Shown here one piece after another: positions 1 through 8,474 of a stretch of 47,772 nt of DNA (positions are counted from its first letter, which is position 1; the number at the start of each line of letters is the position of its first letter). The DNA is from Sporosarcina luteola. GTDB taxonomy: Bacteria > Bacillota > Bacilli > Bacillales_A > Planococcaceae. The stretch is from positions 1 through 47,772 of the forward strand of contig NZ_JAMBOI010000017.1 in the NCBI RefSeq assembly GCF_023715535.1, given 5' to 3'. Position numbers and translations under genes: made by a program. The notes under the pieces were generated by a model, which saw nothing but the letters and a program-made list of their open reading frames with translations, did no database searches and was not told where the DNA came from.

Positions 1-4
1 CGCA

Positions 5-52
5 ACTTTCGTGGAAGAGCAGTTGGCTTTTTAACTGCTCTTTTACGAAAGT
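5..52. terminator. Strong hairpin at the left window edge
   Basis: Inverted repeat with an 8-bp outer arm (5-12 with 45-52) and a 10-bp inner arm (15-24 with 33-42) around an 8-base T-rich loop. It looks like a terminator of a gene left of the window. A mobile-element end is less likely because no such terminus is recognised. Confidence 0.5.
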
Positions 53-130
53 ACACCAAGCGCAGCGCGGTAGGCTTTTCGAAAAAAACGCTCATTTTCT
101 CGTGTCCACTTTCTTGACCGAAGACCAGAA

Positions 131-361
131 GGCCTCACTTTGAGCGCAGAAGGCCTCGCTTTGAGCGCGGGTGGCCTCACTTTGAGCGCGGGTGGCCTCA
201 CTTTGAGCGCGGGGGGCCTCGCTTTGAGCGCGGAATGTCTCGTTTTGAACGCGGGTGGCCTCGCTTTGAGCGCGGAATGACTCACTTTGAGCGCGAGCGG
301 CCTCGCTTTGAGCGCGGAATGACTCACTTTGAGCGCGGAAGGCCCCGCTTTGAGCGCGAGA
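131..361. repeat. Tandem array of a 21-bp unit, core CTTTGAGCGCG
   Basis: Eleven consecutive 21-bp units (unit starts at 131, 152 and so on to 341) share the pattern GGCCTCRCTTTGAGCGCGG with drift at the first and last bases. Two degraded units follow to about 397. Because 21 is a multiple of three, the minus strand stays open and yields a fake repetitive peptide with ALK and RPP repeats; it has no ribosome binding site and I do not call it a gene. The same core recurs at 47.3-47.5 kb. Confidence 0.85.
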
Positions 362-417
362 GCTCGCTTTGACTTAAGAGGTTTTCTTTGAACGCGGTGC
401 TTTTTAAAAAAGCATCA

Positions 418-450
418 GGGTTGTCCAGATACTGACTCTCTGGACAACCC
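418..450. terminator. Bidirectional terminator of the GTCCAGA hairpin family
   Basis: Perfect 12-bp arms (418-429 and 439-450) with a 9-base loop. Read on the minus strand it follows wrbA and leads into a T-rich stretch. Its GTCCAGA/TCTGGAC arms recur in several other terminators of this window. Confidence 0.8.
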
Positions 451-464
451 CGAATTATTTTATC

Positions 465-1124
465 TTATTGATTTCCTTTTTTAACCCATTCTGCAACGGT
501 TACTGTACGTTTTGCTTGATGTTTAACAGCTGCTTGCACATCCTCAATCATTTTACCGTCTTGACTAACTGTTACGCTTGTTCCATACGGATTTCCACCT
601 GCTCCAAAGAGGACGGGATCTGTGTAGCCAGGTGTTGCAATGATTGCACCCCAGTGCATCATGGATGTATATAGAGAAAGCAGTGTTGCTTCTTGGCCGC
701 CGTGTGGATTTTGTGCCGACGTCATGGCACTTACGACTTTATTGACCGTCTTTCCACTTGCCCACAGACCGCCTTGAGTATCAAGGAATTGCTTCATTTG
801 CGATGGCATATTTCCAAATCGGGTCGGAACACTGAAGATAACCGCATCTGCCCATTCAAGATCTTCGGAAGTCGCGACCGGAACGTCTTTTGTCGCTTCA
901 ACAGTTGCCTTCCAAACTTCATTTCCGTCAATTACTGATTGTGGAGCCAATTCCTGTACTTTTAGCACTCTAACCTCAGCGCCTGCTTCTGTTGCTCCTG
1001 CTTCCGCCCATTGTGCTAATTGATAATTTGTACCACCCATACTATAAAAAATTACGGCGACATTAACATTTGTCATTTTTTTCATCTCCTTTGATTTTCC
1101 AAACAATTTAGCTAAAAAGCCCAT
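465..1124 (-). CDS. wrbA: WrbA-type NAD(P)H:quinone oxidoreductase
   Basis: Flavodoxin-fold FMN enzyme that reduces quinones by two electrons, a cytosolic protection against quinone stress. Seen: the FMN phosphate loop FYSMGGTNYQLA near the N-terminus, the PTRFGNMPSQMKQFLD segment, and the TSAQNPHGGQEATLLS segment followed by HWG, all typical of WrbA. The full frame is 219 residues. An in-frame ATG at 1076 with its own AAAGGAG site gives the usual length of 203; the 16-residue extra N-terminus begins MGFLAKLFGKSK and looks amphipathic. The gene is 75 bp after allC on the same strand and may be read through from the allantoin operon. Family call is firm; the start is open. Confidence 0.93.
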   Translation of the reverse strand: MGFLAKLFGKSKEMKKMTNVNVAVIFYSMGGTNYQLAQWAEAGATEAGAEVRVLKVQELAPQSVIDGNEVWKATVEATKDVPVATSEDLEWADAVIFSVPTRFGNMPSQMKQFLDTQGGLWASGKTVNKVVSAMTSAQNPHGGQEATLLSLYTSMMHWGAIIATPGYTDPVLFGAGGNPYGTSVTVSQDGKMIEDVQAAVKHQAKRTVTVAEWVKKGNQ

Positions 1125-1198
1125 CGTTGCACCTGTTTCTTTGGTATTTTCAAAACTGTATCCTTCTACTACTTTCCCAATAGAAACAGTTTTATTCT

Positions 1199-2437
1199 TT
1201 ATTCCACATAAGCCAATGCATATAAAGAACTCATCAAAGCTTGAACGCCGACTGCCAATTGTTCCGGACTTGTATACTCCAGTGGATTATGACTGATTCC
1301 CTCACGGCTAGGCACGAAGATCATCGCAGTCGGCAAAACTGGTGCAATGATCTGCGAATCATGGCCCGCACCGCTATGCATCATTTTATAATTGAGTCCA
1401 TTTTCTTTCGCCTGCTTTTCTATAGCTTCAACGATATGTTTATCCATCGGAATCGGATCCTCGTCCATCCACATATCGATAGACGTCTCCACCTTAGACT
1501 CGGCAGAAATCTTTTTAATAATAGTTGTCAGTTCTTCCGTAAATTCCAGTAAGGCCTCTTTTTCTGTATGCCGAACATCCAACGTAAATAATGCCTCCCC
1601 TGGAACAACGTTTACAGTGTTCGGTTTCACTTCAATCTTCCCGACTGTCGCAACTAGAGGATCGCCGTATTCTTTCGCCCTGCTGATGACGCTATTTATC
1701 ATCTGACTTGCGGCAAATAAAGCATCTTTCCGATACCCCATCGGTGTAGTCCCCGCATGGTTCGCAACGCCGGACACTTCAATCGTAAAACGTCTTTGCC
1801 CGACAATGCTATGAACGACACCAATATCTTTTCCTTCTGTCTCCAAAACATTGCCTTGTTCAATATGGATTTCCACAAATCCTTTCAGATCATTGCGGAA
1901 AACTTTTGATTCATCCCTGAAAGTAAAACCAGCTTCTTTCATCGCATCGACAAATGGTACATCGTTGAAATCAGTAATGTTTTCAACCTCATCCTTCTTC
2001 GCGATGCCGACAAAGTTTTTCGAACCCCAAAACGCGTATGGGAATCGGCTTCCTTCCTCCTCTGCAAATGACACGACTTCAAGATTGCGGAGAGGCTGTC
2101 CATGTTTTTCTTTTAGAAGTCGAATTGCTAAAATACCTGCCAAGATTCCGAAGGCTCCATCCAATTTGCCGCCGTTTTTAACTGTATCCACATGAGAGCC
2201 TGTAAGAATAGTTTCGTCTTTATAAGTACTGCCCTCTAAACGGCCAAACAGATTTCCGATTTCGTCAAATTGAGTAGTTAATCCATCTTTCTGCATTACG
2301 TTTTCCAACGCTTTTTGCGCTTCCACCCACTCTTTCGTATAAAGTAACCGGGTGACCCCGCCTTCGGGATCTTTTCCGAATTCACCTAGCCACTCTTCGA
2401 GATGAGCAATTTCACGTGTTATATCTGTCACATTCAT
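1199..2437 (-). CDS. allC: Allantoate amidohydrolase (M20 family)
   Basis: Hydrolyses the carbamoyl group of allantoate in allantoin breakdown; a cytosolic dinuclear metal enzyme of the M20/hydantoinase-carbamoylase family. Metal-site motifs are present in order: GSHVDTVKNGGKLDGAFG, AEEEGSRF, HIEQGNVLE, GAGHDSQ and SREGISHNPLEYT. I start at ATG 2437 with a GGGG ribosome site 4-5 bp upstream, giving 412 residues; a TTG at 2467 would add ten. It follows the MFS gene by about 30 bp in the allantoin operon. An N-carbamoyl-amino-acid hydrolase is the alternative, but the neighbours favour allantoate. No gene for the next step (ureidoglycine aminohydrolase or ureidoglycolate lyase) is in the window. 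Confidence 0.88.
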   Translation of the reverse strand: MNVTDITREIAHLEEWLGEFGKDPEGGVTRLLYTKEWVEAQKALENVMQKDGLTTQFDEIGNLFGRLEGSTYKDETILTGSHVDTVKNGGKLDGAFGILAGILAIRLLKEKHGQPLRNLEVVSFAEEEGSRFPYAFWGSKNFVGIAKKDEVENITDFNDVPFVDAMKEAGFTFRDESKVFRNDLKGFVEIHIEQGNVLETEGKDIGVVHSIVGQRRFTIEVSGVANHAGTTPMGYRKDALFAASQMINSVISRAKEYGDPLVATVGKIEVKPNTVNVVPGEALFTLDVRHTEKEALLEFTEELTTIIKKISAESKVETSIDMWMDEDPIPMDKHIVEAIEKQAKENGLNYKMMHSGAGHDSQIIAPVLPTAMIFVPSREGISHNPLEYTSPEQLAVGVQALMSSLYALAYVE

Positions 2438-2467
2438 CTGCCCCTTTTTTAAATTTTTTTCATACAA

Positions 2468-3742
2468 TTATTTACTGTTTACGGCATCTGTCACTTTTGC
2501 TTTTGGACCTTCTTTAAAGAACAGCATTAATACGAAACCGACTGCTAGAACAATGACCGCGGAGTAAAATCCTGCAGTCATGCTGCCTGTTTTATCCGCA
2601 AGAAAACCGACGAACCAAGGGGCGATAACTGACGAAATCATGCCTACAAAGTTAAAGAGACCGAAGGCCATCCCATACACTGATTTATCGACGTTTTCGG
2701 AAACAGAGGAGAGAAGAATCGGGTCCAGCGCAATCTTTCCGAATAACCCATAAATTAATAATGCCGTGATTAGCAATGCGGTAGTCTGAACGTATACAGT
2801 TGCCCATAATGCAATCGCAGCGATCGGAATGAGCACGAAAGCGAAAGGCTTCTTCCGCCCTAGACGATCGGATATATAACTGGCAACAAGCGCCCCAGGT
2901 ATAGAAGCCAATGGAACCAAAGCAGATATTAACCCAACTTCACTGCCCTGAAATCCTCTTTCTGTTTGTAAAAACTTCGGCAGCCACGTAACTACGACCG
3001 TGAACCCATAAAGGGAACAGAATAAGACTAGAAACGTAATGAGCAGATTACGGTTTTTAAGTAAGGAAAAGATGGAAACTTTTTCTCCTCTATCTATCGT
3101 CTCTTCTCGCTGTTCGTTTGATGTATCCCGTTTCTTCTCTTTGACCAATATCGTAATTAAAATTCCGACAAGTATGGTCAGCACCCCGAAAATATAAAAA
3201 GGCACCGTCCAATTCATCCCTTTTTCCAACACTAATGTGCTCGATAGGATGAAGCCAAAAGCAATTCCTATCCCGGACCCACTGTTAATGATCGCACTTC
3301 CAACAGTTCTATTTTTTTCCGGTATCGCTTCAGATGATATTGCAAATTGGGGACTGAAATAAGTTGCAGATGAAAGTCCTGCAAGTGCACGAGCGACCAG
3401 GAAGCCTGTAAAACCAGCCATGAGCCCACTGACACCGGTCAAAACTCCATATAAAATAAAACCGATGACCAGTAACTTTTTCCTGCCAAATTTATCACTG
3501 AAAGCTCCTGCAGGAATTTGGGCAACCGTGTACGTTAGAAAAAATATACTATTGACCAGTCCGAGCTGGGAATTATTCAGGTCATACTCCAAACCGATAT
3601 GCCCTAAGATAGGATTCAAGAAATATTTATTGGCATTTATGAACATCCATCCTAATGTGAATGCAAAAACCACTTTCCACCAATAGGGGATTGTGAATTT
3701 CTTGTTCTGTCCCGGTTGAGGTTGCACTTTCTTCGATGTCAT
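2468..3742 (-). CDS. MFS transporter in the allantoin operon
   Basis: Inner-membrane secondary transporter of 424 residues with about 12 hydrophobic segments. The MFS signature between helices 2 and 3 (AGAFSDKFGRKKLL) and its repeat in the second half (SYISDRLGRKKPF) are both present, and the charged central loop lies near residues 205-225. It sits between allB and allC with short gaps, so it probably imports allantoin, allantoate or a related ureide, or exports a product. The substrate is inferred from position only, because the operon already has the NCS1 permease PucI. ATG start with a GAGAGGG ribosome site. Confidence 0.85.
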   Translation of the reverse strand: MTSKKVQPQPGQNKKFTIPYWWKVVFAFTLGWMFINANKYFLNPILGHIGLEYDLNNSQLGLVNSIFFLTYTVAQIPAGAFSDKFGRKKLLVIGFILYGVLTGVSGLMAGFTGFLVARALAGLSSATYFSPQFAISSEAIPEKNRTVGSAIINSGSGIGIAFGFILSSTLVLEKGMNWTVPFYIFGVLTILVGILITILVKEKKRDTSNEQREETIDRGEKVSIFSLLKNRNLLITFLVLFCSLYGFTVVVTWLPKFLQTERGFQGSEVGLISALVPLASIPGALVASYISDRLGRKKPFAFVLIPIAAIALWATVYVQTTALLITALLIYGLFGKIALDPILLSSVSENVDKSVYGMAFGLFNFVGMISSVIAPWFVGFLADKTGSMTAGFYSAVIVLAVGFVLMLFFKEGPKAKVTDAVNSK

Positions 3743-3790
3743 GTAAGAAATCCCTCTCCCCTAAATAATGATTTTCCATCCAACCAGCCA

Positions 3791-5125
3791 TTATTTCTTT
3801 GTTATTGGTTGCTCGTTTTCAAACACTACTTCACCGCCGACAATTGTCGTTTTCACATTCCCTTTAAATGTCCTGCCAACATAAGGAGAATGTTGGTGAC
3901 GGTAAAACAGATCTTCCTTTTTAAGTTCAAAGCTTTCATTCAAATCAACGAGCGTCAAATCAGCATCATAATCGGCTGCGATTGTTCCTTTCGTATCAAG
4001 GCCAAATATCTTTGCCGGGTTCGTTGCAGTCAATTCAACAATTTTCTCTAGCGGAAGATTCCGTTTGAAATGCCCCTCCGTCAAAAGAATATTCAACATG
4101 GACTGGGCTCCGGAAATTCCTCCCCATCCATCAAAAATATTATCCGATATTACTTTCATCGACGCTGGCGCCGGGGAATGGTCAGACCCAATCGTGTCGA
4201 TTTCTCCGTTCGCGACTGCCGTCCATAAATCATCCACTTCTTCTTGATCTCTTAATGGAGGGGCGCATTTTGCGATGACTCCCTGTTCCTCCAGATCTTT
4301 TACAGTCAATGATAAATAATGAGGGCATGTTTCGACCGTGATATCGACGCCTCTTTGTTTCGCATCATTGATTACTTCAACGACTTTCCGGCTGCTTGCA
4401 TGCACGATATGAAGTTTGCAGCCCGTCAGTTCTGCATAAGAAAGTATTCTTCGGACCGCTTCAATTTCCGAAATGACCGGACGCGATTCGACATAATCTC
4501 TTGCCGTAACTCTGCCTTGACCGATTCTTTCCTCCGCAAGCTGTTCACACATGACCGTACTTTCAGCGTGAACGGCTAAAAGAGATCCCAAAGACGCAAT
4601 CTCTCTCATACCTTTATAAATTGTCTCGTCATCCACGTTATGGAAGTCATCTATTCCACTTGGCGACATAAAGGCTTTGAATCCGATGACGCCGCCTTCG
4701 TGTAGATCTCTTAAATCAGCCAAGTTTTCTGGTACAAGCCCGCCCCAGTAATATGGATTCACAATTGATTTTTCCTCCGCCAATTTTCGCTTCAGTTCTA
4801 AATTGGCTTTATTGACCGTAGGGGGCTTACTATTCAGCGGCATATCGAAAAATGATGTCGCTCCACCGGCGGCAAGACTTCTGCTTCCCGTCTCTAACCC
4901 TTCCCACTCAGTTCTGCCCGGCTCGTTAAAATGCACATGTGAGTCGATGACGCCAGGAAAGACATGAAGCCCTTCCGCATTTATCTCCCGATCCGCCGTT
5001 GCCTCCAGCGGCTTGCCGACAGAGACTTCCACGATTTTACCATTCTTGACTGCTATATCTCCTTTTGCCGTTGAATCTGCTGTAACAACCGTTCCATTTT
5101 TAATGATCAAATCGTATTTTTCCAT
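3791..5125 (-). CDS. allB: Allantoinase
   Basis: Opens the hydantoin ring of allantoin to allantoate in the cytosol. It is an amidohydrolase-superfamily enzyme of 444 residues. Metal ligands are visible: DSHVHF (His63, His65), the carbamylated lysine in GFKAF (Lys150), His186 in AVHAES, His242 in HIVHASS and Asp315 in GSDHSPAP. HVHFNEPGRTEWEG is a typical allantoinase stretch. I start at ATG 5125 because a GGAGGGG ribosome site overlaps the upstream in-frame GTG at 5140. It lies 27 bp after pucI. Dihydroorotase is the close relative, but the operon and this motif favour allantoinase (pucH in Bacillus). Confidence 0.94.
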   Translation of the reverse strand: MEKYDLIIKNGTVVTADSTAKGDIAVKNGKIVEVSVGKPLEATADREINAEGLHVFPGVIDSHVHFNEPGRTEWEGLETGSRSLAAGGATSFFDMPLNSKPPTVNKANLELKRKLAEEKSIVNPYYWGGLVPENLADLRDLHEGGVIGFKAFMSPSGIDDFHNVDDETIYKGMREIASLGSLLAVHAESTVMCEQLAEERIGQGRVTARDYVESRPVISEIEAVRRILSYAELTGCKLHIVHASSRKVVEVINDAKQRGVDITVETCPHYLSLTVKDLEEQGVIAKCAPPLRDQEEVDDLWTAVANGEIDTIGSDHSPAPASMKVISDNIFDGWGGISGAQSMLNILLTEGHFKRNLPLEKIVELTATNPAKIFGLDTKGTIAADYDADLTLVDLNESFELKKEDLFYRHQHSPYVGRTFKGNVKTTIVGGEVVFENEQPITKK

Positions 5126-5152
5126 AATAAACCCCTCCACATTTTTAATTCA

Positions 5153-6583
5153 TTAGTAAGCCTTAGCAGCTCTTCTCATCTCCAGTACGCTGTAAAGGAC
5201 AAAGGCTGATATAATGCCCACAAACCACGACATATCATAAAGCGGTTCAAAGAACGGGACGAAATTGCCGATTAAGCAAAGAACCCCTGAGACAACTAGG
5301 GTTATAAGGGCATTTTCATTAAAACCATTCTTGTAATTATATTTTCCGTTCTTTGAATACAATTCGCCCAAGTCAATTTCCGTTTTTGAAACTACATAAT
5401 AATGAGCGAGCATAACACCTGCGATTGGAGCCAATAAGCCGCCAATAATATTCAGGAATGTAAAGATGCTAGTCGCATTTTCCATCAGCTTCCACGGCAT
5501 GACAAGAATTCCAACGACCGCAGCAATCGTCGCACCCGATTTAAAGGTCAGCTTTTTCGGGAATAGCGATGCTAATTGGTAACCGGCGGGAACAATATTA
5601 CCTGTCACGTTCACTGATAAGGTCGTCAAACAAAGGGTTAGGACGGATACCGCTATTGCAAATGTACTGTCAAATCGGGCAACGACATCTAGCACATTCC
5701 AGATGGGAGTTCCAAAAGCAATCTCAGATCCGACAATAATTGAAATACTAGCGACGGCAAACAATAAATAAGTTACAACCAGCCCTACTGTTTGACCGAT
5801 CGCCTGGCTTTTCGTCGAGCTGGCCAATCTTGTGAAGTCCGATACACTTACCATCGGAGCCGCCCATGCAGCAATGACTGCCGTGACCGCGGCAATAAAG
5901 ATGACCACTTGATTTCCACTGACCCCGGTGCCTGTGTAAGCTAAGATGGGGGCAACCCCTCCAGCTAGTTTAATCGCCCAGATCGCCATACCCCCGAAGA
6001 CAAAATAGACAATTGGCGAAAGGATATTTGTAAATTTCCCCAGAAACTTCATTCCCCCATAAATTAAAGCGACATTGAACAGCCAAAATATAAGGAATGA
6101 AATTAATGCGGGCAATGACAACCCTAAAAGATTCCAGTCCCCGCCCAATGTCAAAAATGGCGGCCACATCTTCGCGATGAGAATGGACAAAGCTTGGCTC
6201 CCTGCATATGTTTGAAAACCAAACCACATGATGGCGGCAATTACCCCTCTTAATATCCCCGGGACCATTGCGCCTTTTGTCCCAAAAGAAGAGCGGATCA
6301 GCATAGCAAAGGGTAGACCATATTTCGAACCCGCCTGTCCGTTTAACACCATCACTACCGATATAATAATGGCTGCGACCATAATTGCAGCAAAAACTTG
6401 TCCAACAGACAGCCCTAAAGCAAAAAGTGCGCCAATGGCAATATAGTTCGGAATATTATGTACGGACCCCATCCATACGGAAGCAAAATTTCCGATACTC
6501 CAGCTTCGTTCCTCCGGCTTCGTAGGCAAGATGTCATCATTAAAGCCTTCTTTTTTCAATTGCTCTCGATTGAGTTCCTCCAA
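5153..6583 (-). CDS. pucI: Allantoin permease, NCS1 family
   Basis: Membrane transporter of 476 residues for allantoin uptake, first gene of the operon. The N-terminus carries the NCS1 features RSWSIGNFASVWMGSVHNIPNY and a helix-2/3 stretch GSKYGLPFAMLIRSSFG; a SVSDFTR stretch lies in the middle and about 12 hydrophobic segments follow. The start is TTG at 6583, preceded by an AGGGGG ribosome site; the next in-frame ATG lies inside the conserved N-terminal motif, so it cannot be the start. Cytosine and hydantoin permeases are relatives; the allantoin call rests on allB and allC next to it. Confidence 0.92.
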   Translation of the reverse strand: MEELNREQLKKEGFNDDILPTKPEERSWSIGNFASVWMGSVHNIPNYIAIGALFALGLSVGQVFAAIMVAAIIISVVMVLNGQAGSKYGLPFAMLIRSSFGTKGAMVPGILRGVIAAIMWFGFQTYAGSQALSILIAKMWPPFLTLGGDWNLLGLSLPALISFLIFWLFNVALIYGGMKFLGKFTNILSPIVYFVFGGMAIWAIKLAGGVAPILAYTGTGVSGNQVVIFIAAVTAVIAAWAAPMVSVSDFTRLASSTKSQAIGQTVGLVVTYLLFAVASISIIVGSEIAFGTPIWNVLDVVARFDSTFAIAVSVLTLCLTTLSVNVTGNIVPAGYQLASLFPKKLTFKSGATIAAVVGILVMPWKLMENATSIFTFLNIIGGLLAPIAGVMLAHYYVVSKTEIDLGELYSKNGKYNYKNGFNENALITLVVSGVLCLIGNFVPFFEPLYDMSWFVGIISAFVLYSVLEMRRAAKAY

Positions 6584-6840
6584 TCGGATCGACCCCCTGG
6601 TTCGGATGAATTAGCATTTATGCTTGGAGCAAAGTCTTTATCGCACTTGTATGTTTGACTAAACTGCCCTTATTATGTGTCTCATCTTACTTCTATATCC
6701 ACTAACCTTTGCCTCGCAAACATATAACAGCAATAATCACCAGCAAATAGGAATTCCGTATTGTGGGCACTCTCAACTTCTATACAAAAAGTGATGATTA
6801 CGCTATGATGGAATATCAGCTCATAAATAGAGGAGGAATT
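6584..6840. promoter_or_regulatory. Divergent promoter region between pucI and ridA
   Basis: About 257 bp that must hold promoters for both the allantoin operon and ridA. I see a small dyad, TTTGC-CTC-GCAAA, at about 6708-6720 that could be an operator. No clear PucR-like site and no convincing -35/-10 pair was found on either strand. Confidence 0.35.
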
Positions 6841-7227
6841 ATGATGGCAAGAAAGGCTTATGAAGTAAAGGGCTCAACAGCATCAGGTCCATATTCGGCT
6901 GCGGTGGACGCAGGTGATTTAGTTTATTTATCCGGGCAAACCGCAATGAACTCCGCTTCGGCAGAAAACATTTCAGGTGACATCGGGGCACAAACGGAGC
7001 TATGCTTCGATCATTTGTTTGAGGCATTGGATGCAGCTAATCTGACACCTGATGATATTGTAAAAGTGAATGTATATTTAACGGATATGAAGTATTTTTC
7101 CGCAATGAATGAGGTATATGCGACGAAGTTCTCCAAACCTTACCCTGCAAGGACATGTGTCGCAGTTCTAGCGTTGCCACTGGGCGCAGACGTAGAAATC
7201 GAAGCGATTGCAAAAAAACCTAACTAA
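6841..7227 (+). CDS. ridA: RidA family imine/enamine deaminase
   Basis: Small cytosolic trimeric protein that hydrolyses reactive imines and enamines made by PLP enzymes. Of 128 residues. The family C-terminal signature PARTCVAVLALPLGADVEIEAIA is present, including the conserved arginine in PARTCV, and SGPYSAAV and VYLSGQT are typical N-terminal blocks. The start is one of two adjacent ATGs at 6841 and 6844, right after an AGAGGAGGA site; the upstream in-frame ATG at 6763 lacks one. It is transcribed away from the allantoin operon. A role on ureide-derived imines is possible by position only. Confidence 0.93.
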   Translation: MMARKAYEVKGSTASGPYSAAVDAGDLVYLSGQTAMNSASAENISGDIGAQTELCFDHLFEALDAANLTPDDIVKVNVYLTDMKYFSAMNEVYATKFSKPYPARTCVAVLALPLGADVEIEAIAKKPN

Positions 7228-7246
7228 ACTGATGCAAAACAATATA

Positions 7247-7294
7247 GAAGGCGTCCGGAAAGTAAGTGAAAACCCATCTTTCCAGACGCCTTTT
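7247..7294. terminator. Terminator after ridA
   Basis: Hairpin AGGCGTCCGGAAAG / CTTTCCAGACGCCT with one mismatch or wobble, followed by TTTTGTCTTT. It is a member of the recurring TCCAGAAAG hairpin family. Confidence 0.8.
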
Positions 7295-7315
7295 GTCTTT
7301 CTTCGAATGAATTTA

Positions 7316-7344
7316 TTGACGGTGAGTTATAAGCATGTTATTAT
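7316..7344 (+). promoter_or_regulatory. SigA-type promoter of the quinone-response operon
   Basis: TTGACG (7316-7321), a 17-bp spacer and TATTAT (7339-7344). The first MhqR-like operator starts at the next base, so a bound repressor would block the polymerase. Confidence 0.65.
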
Positions 7345-7362
7345 TACCTTGAATTAAAGATA
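7345..7362. promoter_or_regulatory. MhqR-like operator 1
   Basis: TACCTTGAATTAAAGATA, a degenerate copy of the second operator. From memory, the MhqR consensus is close to TATCTCGAATTCGAGATA. It directly abuts the -10 box. Confidence 0.5.
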
Positions 7363-7398
7363 AATTAATTTGAACAGAATTTAATAAGCTGAAATACT

Positions 7399-7426
7399 GT
7401 TAGTGTACCCACTAACAAAATTTTTT
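7399..7426 (+). terminator. Small hairpin plus T run in the mhq leader
   Basis: GTTAGTG-TACC-CACTAAC (7399-7416), then AAAA and six T. It lies between the two operators and could be a weak attenuator. A second possible promoter (TTGAAC, 17 bp, AATACT, 7370-7398) lies just upstream. Confidence 0.35.
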
Positions 7427-7433
7427 ACCTATA

Positions 7434-7451
7434 TATCTCGAATTCAAGATA
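7434..7451. promoter_or_regulatory. MhqR-like operator 2
   Basis: TATCTCGAATTCAAGATA is palindromic except for one base pair. It matches the MarR-type MhqR operator of Bacillus as I remember it. It ends shortly before the ribosome binding site of the dioxygenase gene. No mhqR gene lies in the window. Confidence 0.65.
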
Positions 7452-7472
7452 AAAATAAGGAGGAACTTGCAT

Positions 7473-8456
7473 ATGAACGAATTGAAAGGCATTCACCACG
7501 TAACAGCCATTACGAGCAGTGCAGAGAAGATCTATGATTTCTTCACGTATACATTAGGTTTGCGCTTAGTTAAGAAAACAGTGAACCAAGACGACATTCA
7601 AACGTACCATCTGTTTTTCGCAGATGACTTAGGCAATCCAGGTACAGATATGACATTTTTCGATTTCCCCGGAATTCAAAAGGGAGTTCATGGAACAAAT
7701 GAAATCTCCAAAACCTCCTTCCGTGTGCCGAGTGATGCTGCGCTAGCATATTGGGTAAAACGTTTTGATAAATTCAACGTGAAGCATTCAGGCATCCAGG
7801 AACAATTCGGTAAAAAGACCTTGCCGTTCGTGGATTTTGATGATCAGCACTACCAGCTCATTTCTGACGAGTTCAATGAAGGGGTTGAATCTGGGACCCC
7901 ATGGCAAAAAGGACCAATTCCTTTGGAGTTCGCAATTACAGGACTCGGCCCTATCCATATCAGAACTTCCTTCTTTGATCACGTGAAAGAAATCTTGGAA
8001 AAAGTCTTCGTAATGAAGGAAATCGCACAAGAAGATGCATTCCATTTATTCGAAATGGGCGAGGGAGGCAACGGTGCTCAAGTCGTTGTTGAATTTAACA
8101 CTGTTCTCCCGCAAGCACGTCAAGGTTTTGGCACCGTCCACCATACAGCGTTCCGTGTAGAGGATCGCGCTGACATAGAGGCCTGGCAAAAACGTCTTCA
8201 CGGCTTCCAACTGCCGAGCTCGGGCTATGTAGAACGTTATTATTTCGGCTCTTTGTATACAAGAATCACCCCTTCTATTCTGTTCGAATTAGCCACGGAT
8301 GGTCCTGGATTCATGGGGGATGAGCCGTATGAAACGCTTGGCGAAAAACTATCATTGCCGCCCTTCTTTGAAGAAAAACGTGAAGAAATCGAAGGGCTTG
8401 TACGACCGATTGATACAGTCCGCAGTACAAAGAACTTTGAAAAAGAGTACTTGTGA
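7473..8456 (+). CDS. mhqO: Ring-cleaving dioxygenase, glyoxalase/VOC fold (MhqO-like)
   Basis: Cytosolic metal-dependent enzyme thought to open hydroquinone or catechol adducts. It has 327 residues with two VOC halves: GIHHVTAITSSAEKIYDFF at residues 4-22 and a second block near residue 210 (GTVHHTAFRVEDR), each with the expected metal-binding histidine; a Glu follows near the end (ILFELATDGPGF). The start is ATG 7473 with AAGGAGGA upstream; a TTG at 7467 is less likely. It heads an operon with an FMN reductase 18 bp downstream, behind MhqR-like operators, which fits the electrophile response. The exact substrate is unproven. Confidence 0.88.
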   Translation: MNELKGIHHVTAITSSAEKIYDFFTYTLGLRLVKKTVNQDDIQTYHLFFADDLGNPGTDMTFFDFPGIQKGVHGTNEISKTSFRVPSDAALAYWVKRFDKFNVKHSGIQEQFGKKTLPFVDFDDQHYQLISDEFNEGVESGTPWQKGPIPLEFAITGLGPIHIRTSFFDHVKEILEKVFVMKEIAQEDAFHLFEMGEGGNGAQVVVEFNTVLPQARQGFGTVHHTAFRVEDRADIEAWQKRLHGFQLPSSGYVERYYFGSLYTRITPSILFELATDGPGFMGDEPYETLGEKLSLPPFFEEKREEIEGLVRPIDTVRSTKNFEKEYL

Positions 8457-8474
8457 GGAGGTGAACAATAAAAG

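Noticed and set aside
43..327. Minus-strand open frame of 94 codons across the left repeat array
   Set aside because: It only translates the 21-bp repeat (ALK and RPP repeats), has no ribosome site, and the repeat drifts without regard to codon position.
1151..1192. Terminator between allC and wrbA
   Set aside because: AAAACTGT/ACAGTTTT arms enclose a loop of about 25 bases and lack a strong T run; read-through into wrbA is more likely.
6600..6840. PucR-type or sigma-54 promoter for the allantoin operon
   Set aside because: I found no TTGG-type PucR box and no TGGCAC-N5-TTGC pair; only a weak TTTGC/GCAAA dyad.
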